Part shown: one piece after another, positions 15,394-23,263 of the stretch
Layout: every line of letters begins with the position of its first letter
How positions within the stretch are numbered: the first letter of the stretch is position 1
Source: Acidobacteriaceae bacterium
GTDB taxonomy: Bacteria > Acidobacteriota > Terriglobia > Terriglobales > Acidobacteriaceae
Reading direction: 5' to 3'
Assembly (NCBI GenBank): GCA_030037545.1
Contig: JASHRF010000082.1
Span: 1-38,809, forward strand
DNA length: 38,809 bases
Translations under genes and position numbers: made by a program
Notes under the pieces: model-generated
Database searches by the model: none
The model's input: only the letters and a program-made list of their open reading frames with translations
What the model was told of the DNA's origin: nothing

Positions 15394-18334
15394 GGACGGA
15401 ATTCCTCAACAGGGGAAACTCAAGGTGAAAGGTTGTTCCGGCGCCTACCGCGCTCTCTACGTGAATCTTGCCGGCGTGTTCCTGAATGATGCCGTAGGAG
15501 ACCGAGAGCCCCAGTCCGGTGCCTCGCTTGTCCCCGGGCCTGGGCGCGATCTTGGTGGTAAAGAATGGATCGTAAATCCGCTTCAAATGTTCTGGCGCAA
15601 TGCCGGCGCCGTTGTCGGCTACCAGTGCCTCCACATGCCCGTTCACCAGCGTGGCCACGCGCAGTTTTCCCCCGCCGGGCATGGCCTCTTTCGCGTTCAG
15701 TAGCAAGTTGAGAAACACCTGCTGCAGCTTGCCGGGATTGCCTTGGATGGGCGGCAGCTCCGACGCCAAATCCAGATCGATGGCAATCTTCGCTGTCTTA
15801 AACTGATGCTCGAGTAGCGACAGCGTATCGCGGATCACCTGGTTCAAATTGGTCTCGCGAAACTCGGTCGTCGAGGTGCGAGAAAAATTCAGCAATCCAT
15901 TCGCGATCTCCGCCGCGCGGAAGCTCTGTTGCGTAATCTTGTCCAGCACCGGCCCCAGCCGCGCGTCGCCCTTCAGTTGCTTCGACAGCATCTGCGCGTA
16001 CGACGAGATTACCGCCAGCGGCGTGTTGATCTCGTGGGCCACGCCCGCCGCCAGCAGCCCGATGGAGCTCAGCTTGTCGGCCTGCGTAAGCTGCGACTCC
16101 AGCGTCACGCGCTCCGTAATATCGTCCACCAGGATGATGCGTCCCACGGAAATAAAATCTCTCGACAGCAGCGGCGCCACGGCAATATTGGCCGTGCGCT
16201 GCTCGCCCGCCCGCGTGGTCAGCGGAAATTTATAAATCTGGTGCACGCCCGGATCGTTGCGGAACCTGTCAATGGCCTCCACAAACTCTCTTGGGAACAC
16301 GGCGCCCAGCGCCTGGCCCAGCGCCTCGCCGCGGCTCATCGCGTACATGGCTTCCATCTGCGCGTTCCAGCTCTCGATGCGATCTTCCAGATCGATGGCC
16401 AGAATACCCACATTGATTGACTCCACGATGTTCTCGTTGAACTCCTTGAGCCGCTCAAACTCCACGATCTTGTCTTCCAGGCGCGCATACAGGCTGGCGT
16501 TCTGCAGAGCGATGCCGATGTAACTGGCCAGCGACTCCAGCAACTCCACATCCTCGCTGGAAAGAAAATCACCGCCCAGCGTGCGTCCCAATCCGATCAC
16601 CGCAATGGTGCGGCTGGGCGTCTTCTGCCCCTGCTCAAGCTGCACCGGCGCCACGCGGCAGGGCAGGTAATAGTTCAGATCCAACAATGCCGCCGCCCAC
16701 TGCTGGCTCTCCGGCAAATGCAGAGCGGCCTGCGTGTTCTCAAGGAAGATGTGGGAGTGATCGCGCGCCCGATCGAAATCCAGAAAACCTAAATCCAGCC
16801 GTTCGGGATCGAACATGAGTGCCCCATCCCGGGAACCCTGTGGGTGACGTTCTGGCTTTTGTGCCAGGGATGAGAGGCCGCGATCCTGACTCACTTCGCC
16901 CGGTAACCCGTGTGAGGCAGCCAGCCGGATGTGCCCGTCCTGCACCAGGAAAATCGCCACCCGCGCCACCTGCAGCGTGCGCGGCAACTGCTCCACAATC
17001 GATCCGAGCAGCGCCTTCAAATCCGTCTCCGAACTCAGCCCGCGCCCAAACTCCACCAGTGCCTTGCGGTAGTCGTAGCGATGCCGGTCGAAGGTGCGAT
17101 CCACCCATCCTTGAATCTTGCGTTTGAGCGGATCAAAGATGGCTGCCGTCGCGACGATGGCAATCCCCAGCGCCCACTCGCGCACCGCTTCCGGTACGCG
17201 CTGGTGCACAACCTCTGCAATCAGCGTAATCACGCCGAAATAGCCGCCCACGATCAGGCCGGTGGCCAGCATGTACGCCATGCCGCGCTTAAAGATCAGG
17301 TCCGTATCCATCAGCCGGTAGCGCACAATCGCCCAGCTGAAGGTAAGCGGCAGGAACACCAGCGAAAGCCCGGCCAGGTTGGTCAGCAGCCGCGGCGGGT
17401 TCATGTCCAGTAGGAATGGAATCGCAGAAAAAATCGTGAACGGCAGCACCGCCAGCAACGTTCCGCGCGTCACCCACTTCAACTGCTGGCGCAAGAGCGG
17501 CGAGTCGGCGCGCGCGTAAGTGCGAAGAAACAGAAGCGCCGCCAGGATATAAAACACGGCAACGTACGCGGTGCCCAACTGGTCAAGGCTGTGCTTCAGC
17601 AGCTGCGTCGCCTGCCAGAAGTTGATGGCCCAGATCCAAAGCCCCAGCAGCACCGCTCCGGGCGTATACACCAGCGGCAGCAGCCAGCGGCGGCGTCCGC
17701 TTTTGAAACGCTCCTCGGGGAAGCTCAGCGCAAAATGCAGGAACAGCGCCGGCTGCAGCGCCGCCGCTGCCGTGTTCACCCAGAACACCATACTGTCGAG
17801 GAGATCGAACTGCCCGGTGTACCTAAGCGCATACCACGCGAACGACACCAGGCAGAAAAGATAGAAATGCGTGGCCCGCGGCGCGCCCCAGCGACGGAAC
17901 AGCACATAAAATCCGATGATCAGGTAAATGAGCCCGATAATGCGCAGCCCCAGAGCCAGGCTTTGGTCCAGCGGCACCGGAATCACCTTCACCGGCGTGT
18001 CCAGCGGAATGCCATCGCGGGTAACGCTGTAATTTACCAGCCCATAGCTGCCGGTGCGGTAAAGGGCCCGCTCCAGGTCGGCAATGCGCGTTACCGGCGA
18101 GCCATTCACAGCTGTCAGCAGGTCATGGTTCTGGATTCCGGCGCGCTCGCCCGGCATGTCCGGTATAACCCGGTCAGCTACCAGGCCGCCTTTGCCTTCA
18201 CGCCACCACACCCCGTCGTCGGGCCGGTCGTAGTGCTGCTCCGCCAGCAGATTGAAGACCGCCAACACCAGCAGCGCCACTGTGGCTAACGCCAGCAGTC
18301 CCGCCTGTACCCGGTTGATCAGGCTGGTCTCCAT
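15386..18334 (-). CDS. Hybrid-architecture sensor histidine kinase: PDZ, multi-TM, GAF, PAS, HisKA-HATPase
   Basis: This 982-residue membrane kinase has a first TM segment (about 8-32) and a PDZ-like domain (about 45-120, 'GLVADRVIPDMPGERAGIQNHDLLTAVNG'). About seven TM helices follow (125-400), then GAF (about 430-640), PAS (about 655-760), HisKA with His767 in 'AAGVAHEINTPL', and HATPase with 'LNLLLNAKEAM', 'DNGAGI' and 'GTGLGLSVSYG'. It is the likely partner of the overlapping sigma-54 regulator. The architecture is that of PrsK-like or cell-envelope sensors. The ATG at 18334 has AAGGA 8 nt upstream, and the frame runs open to 18421. Residues about 481-508 look like translated repeat DNA (see the separate repeat entry). 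Confidence 0.92.
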   Translation of the reverse strand: METSLINRVQAGLLALATVALLVLAVFNLLAEQHYDRPDDGVWWREGKGGLVADRVIPDMPGERAGIQNHDLLTAVNGSPVTRIADLERALYRTGSYGLVNYSVTRDGIPLDTPVKVIPVPLDQSLALGLRIIGLIYLIIGFYVLFRRWGAPRATHFYLFCLVSFAWYALRYTGQFDLLDSMVFWVNTAAAALQPALFLHFALSFPEERFKSGRRRWLLPLVYTPGAVLLGLWIWAINFWQATQLLKHSLDQLGTAYVAVFYILAALLFLRTYARADSPLLRQQLKWVTRGTLLAVLPFTIFSAIPFLLDMNPPRLLTNLAGLSLVFLPLTFSWAIVRYRLMDTDLIFKRGMAYMLATGLIVGGYFGVITLIAEVVHQRVPEAVREWALGIAIVATAAIFDPLKRKIQGWVDRTFDRHRYDYRKALVEFGRGLSSETDLKALLGSIVEQLPRTLQVARVAIFLVQDGHIRLAASHGLPGEVSQDRGLSSLAQKPERHPQGSRDGALMFDPERLDLGFLDFDRARDHSHIFLENTQAALHLPESQQWAAALLDLNYYLPCRVAPVQLEQGQKTPSRTIAVIGLGRTLGGDFLSSEDVELLESLASYIGIALQNASLYARLEDKIVEFERLKEFNENIVESINVGILAIDLEDRIESWNAQMEAMYAMSRGEALGQALGAVFPREFVEAIDRFRNDPGVHQIYKFPLTTRAGEQRTANIAVAPLLSRDFISVGRIILVDDITERVTLESQLTQADKLSSIGLLAAGVAHEINTPLAVISSYAQMLSKQLKGDARLGPVLDKITQQSFRAAEIANGLLNFSRTSTTEFRETNLNQVIRDTLSLLEHQFKTAKIAIDLDLASELPPIQGNPGKLQQVFLNLLLNAKEAMPGGGKLRVATLVNGHVEALVADNGAGIAPEHLKRIYDPFFTTKIAPRPGDKRGTGLGLSVSYGIIQEHAGKIHVESAVGAGTTFHLEFPLLRNSVHA
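16812..16893. repeat. Suspected dispersed repeat inserted in frame within the histidine kinase gene
   Basis: The stretch holds nested dyads (CTGGC-ttttgt-GCCAG; CCCATCCC/GGGATGAG) and a tail 'gccagggatgagaggccgc'. That tail resembles the tail of the intergenic hairpin at 2747-2772 ('gcaagggtaggagaccgc'). In the kinase it encodes a Ser/Arg/Gln-rich low-complexity run (from SQDRGLSSLA to SRDGAL) interrupting the GAF domain between 'AASHGLPGE' and 'LDLGFLDFDR'. It keeps the frame open. Confidence 0.4.
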
Positions 18335-18421
18335 GGGGAAATCCTTCTTATCTACCGTAGTGCAGTGCACGTACGATGCCATGCGGCGCGAACTGCGGCC
18401 CCGGTTCCAGGGGCGCGGCAA

Positions 18422-18754
18422 TCGCTACAGAATACGCCACATATGGACTCAACACTCAAGAAAAGGTTACTTCTGCGAGAGCAGATTTGTCCCACATTCT
18501 GCAGAAAACAGGAGGTTATTTACCATAAATAGTATATGCATACTAAATTTGGTATTTATCTGAATCCACAAGTGTTACTTAAGTGCTGCCCTAGCGAGTC
18601 CGCCAACTTCGATTGTGCGGATTCGTAGAAAGGAAGCGTCGTGAGGCCCTGCTCCCTTGGGCTGAAAAGATCCGGCTCCAGGCCGATGCTGTTTCCTCCA
18701 AGACCACTCCCCCGAATCGCGCAACACTCAAGGCCCGCCAATCTGAGCGCAGGT
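18422..18754. other. Intergenic region upstream of the kinase gene
   Basis: The part nearest the kinase (about 18430-18560) is distinctly AT-rich compared with neighbours and probably contains its promoter. The part toward araD (18560-18754) shows no recognisable gene. A minus-strand open frame across it shadows araD. Confidence 0.5.
18521..18554. promoter_or_regulatory. AT-rich 34-bp imperfect dyad upstream of the kinase-regulator operon
   Basis: The left arm TACCATAAATAGTAT (18521-18535) and right arm ATACTAAATTTGGTA (18540-18554) match at 12 of 15 positions around ATGC. The outer TACCA/TGGTA and inner AGTAT/ATACT are perfect. It lies about 190 bp upstream of the kinase start and looks like a dimer-binding operator in an otherwise GC-rich genome. 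Confidence 0.45.
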
Positions 18755-19459
18755 TCACCGCTGCCCGTAAGTCGCTGTCGGACCATGCTTGCGCAGGTAA
18801 TGGTGTTCGGAAACGTACACTGGAATTCCGCTTTCGGACGCCTCCAAAACGATGCTCCGATAAGCCAGCCGCGCAATATATTCGAGCACATCGGCGTTTT
18901 CAACTGCCTCAGCCGCCGTCCTGCCCCACGCAAACGCCGCGTGTCCGGCCACCAGTACGCCGGGCACCGCGATCGGGTCAAGACACTCGGATCGGAAACG
19001 CCGGATAATGACCGCTCCCGTATTGCGGACGTACCCTTCCGCAACCTCCTCGGCCGTAAGCGGTTCGGTCACCGGAACCGGCCCATGAAAATAATCGGCA
19101 TGCGTAGTTCCCAAACACGGTATCGGCCGGCATGCCTGCGCCCAGGCTGTGGCAAATTCCGAATGCGTGTGCGCAATTCCACCGATCTCCGGAAATTCGC
19201 GATAAAGCAGTGTGTGCGTCTCCAAATCGCTCGAGGGCCGCAGCCGACCATCTACGATCTTGCTGTCCAGGTCCGTCACCACCATATCCACGGCCGTAAG
19301 CGTCGCGTAATCCACCCCGCTGGGCTTGATGACCACCAGCACCTGGGACCCGGAGCGATGAATCCCGCTGGCATTGCCGAACGTGTGCGGCGCCAGCCCG
19401 CGCCGGGCAATCTCCTGGTTGGCGCGCAGAACTTCCTTGCGAAGCGATTCGAGCAGCAT
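18755..19459 (-). CDS. araD: L-ribulose-5-phosphate 4-epimerase-like class II aldolase
   Basis: AraD-type enzymes interconvert L-ribulose 5-phosphate and D-xylulose 5-phosphate by a metal-dependent retro-aldol step. The 234 residues align from memory with E. coli AraD end to end: 'TFGNASGI', 'IKPSGVDYATLTAVDMVV', 'PSSDLETH', metal ligands in 'AHTHSEFATAWAQA' (H97, H99), 'GTTHADYFHGPVP' and the C-terminal 'HYLRKHGPTATYGQ'. The third metal His is kept (H173), but the surrounding block reads 'VAGHAAFAWG' where 'HSHGPFAWG' is usual. The ATG at 19459 is preferred over 19495 because AAGGA precedes it and the family starts here. No arabinose genes are adjacent, so the pathway role is uncertain. Confidence 0.88.
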   Translation of the reverse strand: MLLESLRKEVLRANQEIARRGLAPHTFGNASGIHRSGSQVLVVIKPSGVDYATLTAVDMVVTDLDSKIVDGRLRPSSDLETHTLLYREFPEIGGIAHTHSEFATAWAQACRPIPCLGTTHADYFHGPVPVTEPLTAEEVAEGYVRNTGAVIIRRFRSECLDPIAVPGVLVAGHAAFAWGRTAAEAVENADVLEYIARLAYRSIVLEASESGIPVYVSEHHYLRKHGPTATYGQR

Positions 19460-19622
19460 GGACGATCCTTCTTGAGGAAGAGAATAGCGGGACATCCGTT
19501 CCCCGAATCAGTCTACCAGCGCAATGTCCGCCGTTTTTTCGAGCGGAATTGCGGACGCCCCGCCCGGCCCTGCTCTACAATAACGGTGTTAAATTCCATC
19601 CTCCTCGAAAACAGGAGACTGT

Positions 19623-20180
19623 ATGCGTCGCGTCTTCCTTTGTGCCCTTCTTCTGCTGCCCGCCGCCGCCTTCGCAGGGAAATGGACCGCGGCCGATTTC
19701 CCTCTGCGGGTTCACATCTTCGAGCACAATGGCTACTCCCACTATCGGTACCAGAACCTGGACGCAGTGGACGGCGAGGGCCGCGCCAATTTATATGAGA
19801 ACGGGATGCCGCGTGGCTTCGATTTCGGTTACCGTTGCGTCGACCGGCTCCGCAATTCCATCGGTTACGAAACCTATATGGCACGCTGGAAGAAGACGGG
19901 CCGTGTCCTCGAGATCCTGCTCCCACAACTGGGCGGCAAGCCCGGCGCCATGGAGTCTTGCGAGCTCCACGTGACCATGAAGGACACCGCCTACTTCAAG
20001 CACAACGGCCTCATCAACGAGGAGTCCCAGCAACAATTCAAGGACTGGATGGTCAAGCATCAGTATGACCCCGAGCAGGGCCTCAATGAGCCAGTCAAGC
20101 CCGAACCGCAGCCGGCGCAGGGCGCAGCGCCGTCGCAACCCGCGCCTGCTCCACAAGCGGGCGCTCCCGGCCAACAATAA
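19623..20180 (+). CDS. Secreted hypothetical protein with Pro/Ala/Gln-rich tail
   Basis: The 185-residue product starts with a clear signal peptide (Arg-Arg, hydrophobic 'VFLCALLLLPAAAFA', cleavage likely after AFA at about residue 18). The mature part is a compact, aromatic-rich region (about 20-148) with two Cys ('YRCVDR', 'ESCELH') that could form a disulfide. A low-complexity tail from about 150 is rich in Pro, Ala and Gln. I recognise no catalytic motif. AGGAG lies 6 nt before the ATG and a TACAAT -10-like box is at 19576-19581. It is divergent from araD. The nearest analogy is small periplasmic proteins of Acidobacteriota of unknown role. Confidence 0.75.
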   Translation: MRRVFLCALLLLPAAAFAGKWTAADFPLRVHIFEHNGYSHYRYQNLDAVDGEGRANLYENGMPRGFDFGYRCVDRLRNSIGYETYMARWKKTGRVLEILLPQLGGKPGAMESCELHVTMKDTAYFKHNGLINEESQQQFKDWMVKHQYDPEQGLNEPVKPEPQPAQGAAPSQPAPAPQAGAPGQQ

Positions 20181-20204
20181 GCCGTTGACCGCCTCTTGTC
20201 TTGG

Positions 20205-20500
20205 CCGAACGGAAACGCGCGGTTTTGAAGTTTTCCTTGTCAACGCACACCACGTGAAAAACATTCCTGGGCGCAAGAGCGATATCTCGGAAATGAAGTG
20301 GCGACTCGAAGCGCCTGCGGCTGTGACAGCAACCGCACACAAGCTGGCTCGCATTGTCTATCACTTGCTTTCCACCAAGCAGCCGTACTCACACGAGGTC
20401 CTTGCTCGATGCGATCAACAGACCAGTGTTCGCGCCGCATTCGTCTTCGCAAGCAGGCCGCCGAACTTGGGATCAACTTACACCCATTCCTGAAACGGCT
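20205..20500 (+). pseudogene. IS110-family transposase remnant 1 (internally deleted, frameshifted)
   Basis: One frame reads 'FEVFLVNAHHVKNIPGRKSD', a mid-protein block of IS110/IS1111 transposases. It passes directly into 'AAVTATAHKLARIVYHLLSTKQPY....LARCDQQTSVR', which belongs near the C-terminus, so the central part is missing. After about 20435 the match continues in another frame as 'RRIRLRKQAAELGINLHP'. This shows an internal deletion plus a frameshift, so the gene is dead. Start and end are approximate. Confidence 0.8.
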
Positions 20501-20606
20501 TGATGGATGTGTTCATCAGCAGTCGAGGAGGAGCAAGCGGTGTTACAAAAAACTGAACTCAGCGGTAGCTGATTCAGAGAACAACCTCGGAGGCTCCTCA
20601 GAGACT

Positions 20607-21130
20607 ATGTACTTCATCGGACTGGATGTGCACAAGAAGAGGATCAGCTATTGCGTGAAGGACGCGGCTGGTTGTGTGCAGCAGGAAGGCAAGGTCGGAT
20701 CGACGCGACGTGAGCTGGATGTGTGGGTCAAGACGTTGCCTCAACCCCGCACGATTGCGATGGAGGTGACGATCTTCGTCGGATGGATCTACGACCACCG
20801 GATTCCTTTTATACCGAGCGGGTGGTGAAGGTGGCTCACCCGCTGATGCTCCGGGCTATCGCTGCAGCCAAGAGGAGGAACGACAGGATTGATGCTGGCA
20901 AGATCGCCGGACTGCCTGCGCTGCGATTTCCTGCCTCGATGCCACATGGCCTCCACGGAGATCCGGAACCGGCGCCGAACGCTGCACCATCGGAACCTGG
21001 TGGTCAAGCAGATCGTGCAGATGAAGAACCGTGTCTCCGGAGCCATCGGTAACAGGAAGGGGAAAAAGAGGCCAAATTCGTCGTTGCCGCCTGCCGCGGA
21101 AACTCATAGCCCAGTCGGATAGCTGTAATC
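20607..21130 (+). pseudogene. IS110-family transposase remnant 2 (frameshifted, truncated)
   Basis: The ATG at 20607 begins 'MYFIGLDVHKKRISYCVKDA', the DEDD-type N-terminus with its first Asp, and continues to 'TIAMEVTIFVGWIYDH' near 20798. The match then shifts frame ('VVKVAHPLMLRAIAAAKRRNDRIDAGKIA') and shifts back near 20915 ('CLRCDFLPRCHMASTEIRNR' to 'QMKNRVSGAIG'). After about 21055 only a possible C-terminal scrap ('RKLIAQSD') remains. Two compensating frameshifts plus loss of the C-terminal half make it non-functional. It lies 3' of remnant 1 in the same orientation. Confidence 0.85.
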
Positions 21131-21162
21131 TGCTGCTGGACAGTCCCTCTAGGAGATTCGGG

Positions 21163-22599
21163 ATGAAAACTCTACTTCTCTGCGTGTTGGCAAGCTTAGC
21201 CGTACTACCAGCTCAGCATCAACCTTCACCCCCTGCTGCCACAGCCGCACAAGCCGAAACGCCTGCACGGCAGGAACTCGGGTGCTGGCTGGCGGCCTTT
21301 GACGAAAGCGACCGCGCGGCGTATCGGGTGTTTCTGGAGCGGGATTTCCCTGCGGGGCTGGCCCATGTCGACAGAGACACGGAGCTCTGGGAAAACACCG
21401 GCGGTTTCGACCTCAAGAAGATCGAAACCGAGAGCCCAACCCAGATTACGGCCCTCGTCGAGGAACGTGCCGGCGATGAGTTTGCCCGGATCACATTACA
21501 GGTGGACGCCGCCGCTCCGACGCGGATCGCGCATTTTCAGATCATGCCCGTCTATCCTCGCCCCGCGGGATTTCCCCTGCCGCACCTGCGCGATGCCCAG
21601 CGGATCGCGCAGGTGCGGACGCGCCTGTCTGACGCGGTCGCCGAAGGGCGTTTCTCCGGGGCGGTGCTGGTCGCAAAGGACGGCAAGCCGATCTTCGCGC
21701 AAGCGTATGGCCTCGCAGACCGCGAGCGACACATCCCGAACACGCTGGAGACGCAGTTCAACATCGGATCGATGAACAAGATGTTCACGGCGGTCGCGAT
21801 CCTGCAACTGGTGCAGGCCGGCAAGGTGGAACTCGATGACCCACTGGTAAAGTATCTGCCCGACTATCCGAACCACGAACTGGCGGCGACCGTCACCATC
21901 CGCGAGCTGCTCACGAACTCCGGCGGGACGGGCGACATCTGGGGACCGGAATACGACCGGCATCGGCTCCAGTTGCGCATGTTGGCCGACTATGTGCGGC
22001 TCTACGGTGACCGGTCGCTGCGTTTTCTTCCGGGCTCGCGGTGGGAATACAGCAACTATGGATTCATCCTGTTGGGGCGCGTGATTGAAGTCGTGAGCGG
22101 CGAGAGCTATTACGACTACGTGCGTGAATGGGTCTGCGCGCCCGCGGGAATGCGAGCGACCGCTTCGCCGCCAGAAGAGGAGCCTGATCCGCTGCGCAGC
22201 GTCGGCTATACGCGGCAGGGAGGCGGTCAGTGGCACTCCGCGGCGAACATGCTGTCGTACCGGGGCACCTCGGCGGGCGGCGGCCTTTCGACTGTGGGTG
22301 ACCTGTTGCGGTTCGCGAACGCGCTGGAGCAGCACACGCTGTTGAACGCGCAATTGACGCGGATGGCCACCACCGGCCAGGAGAAGAACCCGTTCGGCTA
22401 CGACGGCTTCGGCTTTGGCGTGCAGAGCTTTAACGGGGTACCCTGCTTCGGGCACAACGGCGGAGGGGCGGGCGCGAACGGCGACCTCGAAGTGTGCGAC
22501 AACGGAGGTTATGCCGTGATCGTGCTGTCGAACCTTGATCCGCCGTCGGCGCAGCAGATTTCGGACTTCATCCTGAACCGCCTGCCTCCACAGCCCTGA
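21163..22599 (+). CDS. Secreted serine hydrolase, class C beta-lactamase/DD-peptidase family
   Basis: The 478-residue exported protein has a signal peptide (1-17, 'LLLCVLASLAVLPA'), a Pro/Ala linker and an N-terminal domain (about 38-135) of the small alpha+beta type often attached to this family. A beta-lactamase fold follows (145-475). Catalytic motifs are S203-M-N-K206 ('FNIGSMNKMFTA'), Y296-S-N ('WEYSNYGFILLGR') and a C-terminal 'GHNGGGAGAN' in the HxG/KTG position. It may be an esterase or a D-amino-acid peptidase; true beta-lactam hydrolysis is not implied. AGGAG lies 7 nt before the ATG. The upstream IS110 debris reaches to within about 35 nt of the start. Confidence 0.9.
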   Translation: MKTLLLCVLASLAVLPAQHQPSPPAATAAQAETPARQELGCWLAAFDESDRAAYRVFLERDFPAGLAHVDRDTELWENTGGFDLKKIETESPTQITALVEERAGDEFARITLQVDAAAPTRIAHFQIMPVYPRPAGFPLPHLRDAQRIAQVRTRLSDAVAEGRFSGAVLVAKDGKPIFAQAYGLADRERHIPNTLETQFNIGSMNKMFTAVAILQLVQAGKVELDDPLVKYLPDYPNHELAATVTIRELLTNSGGTGDIWGPEYDRHRLQLRMLADYVRLYGDRSLRFLPGSRWEYSNYGFILLGRVIEVVSGESYYDYVREWVCAPAGMRATASPPEEEPDPLRSVGYTRQGGGQWHSAANMLSYRGTSAGGGLSTVGDLLRFANALEQHTLLNAQLTRMATTGQEKNPFGYDGFGFGVQSFNGVPCFGHNGGGAGANGDLEVCDNGGYAVIVLSNLDPPSAQQISDFILNRLPPQP

Positions 22600-23263
22600 A
22601 ACCGCCGCGGCTTGCCGATCGTAGGTGCGCCGCCGCGTTTTGAAAGGCCGCTGCCTAATTCATGCCGAAGCAGGGCTGACCGCTGAGAGAACCAGTGCAA
22701 GAGAGTGCGGAGACAGCAAGACGACAGCTTCCAAGCTCACGCTGAGAACTTCACCGCAGCGTAGAAGCCTTCCACTCGGTCGCAATTCTCCACCCCATGC
22801 GGCTGCAACCCAAACCCATGCCGGATGCGCACGCTGAGGGGCTTGATGTGGCGTCCAATGGCCATACCCAAGTATGCCGCCGATCGTCATATTACACAAC
22901 GCATTTATGACTCAGTACACTAGAAATTCGGGTTCACTTCGATTGCCGGCGTAGAGCCGCACTTTTCCAGGCGCCGGACGTGTGATTGAATTCTCCGCGC
23001 GCCAAGGAAAACGCCACGGAGCCATTGGAATCCAGACCCCCTTACCGCTCCATCGACAATGGATCATCTTTCTTGTGAAAGGGAGCTGTTTCCGAAAGGC
23101 CAAACAGGTGAGCGGGGCAGATGCTTCTTCGAATCGCGCGTCGAACTCAAGCCCCGAGACGAACTCAAGCCCCGAGATAAGGATCCGCACCTTAGCTAAA
23201 TTTGCCGATGTATTTCTCGAAGTCAGAATCTTGCTTTGCGGTTCGATGGTGATCGGGTCCTTA
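22600..23263. other. Long intergenic region, including an 18-bp tandem duplication
   Basis: I can support no gene here on either strand. The only clear internal structure is cgaactcaagccccgaga repeated twice head to tail at 23142-23159 and 23160-23177, about 85 bp downstream of the stop of the second dynamin gene. The region marks the end of the fluoride cluster. Confidence 0.5.

Noticed and set aside
14341..15489. 382-codon plus-strand frame opposite the sigma-54 regulator
   Set aside because: It lies antisense to a well-conserved gene with AAA+ and receiver motifs, and its protein is His/Gln/Arg-rich with no domain.
18556..19044. 162-codon minus-strand open frame downstream of araD
   Set aside because: It mostly overlaps araD in another frame, has no known motif and no ribosome binding site; the part beyond araD is too short to judge.
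23142..23177. CRISPR-like repeat
   Set aside because: There are only two 18-bp copies placed directly head to tail with no spacer, so this is a simple tandem duplication.
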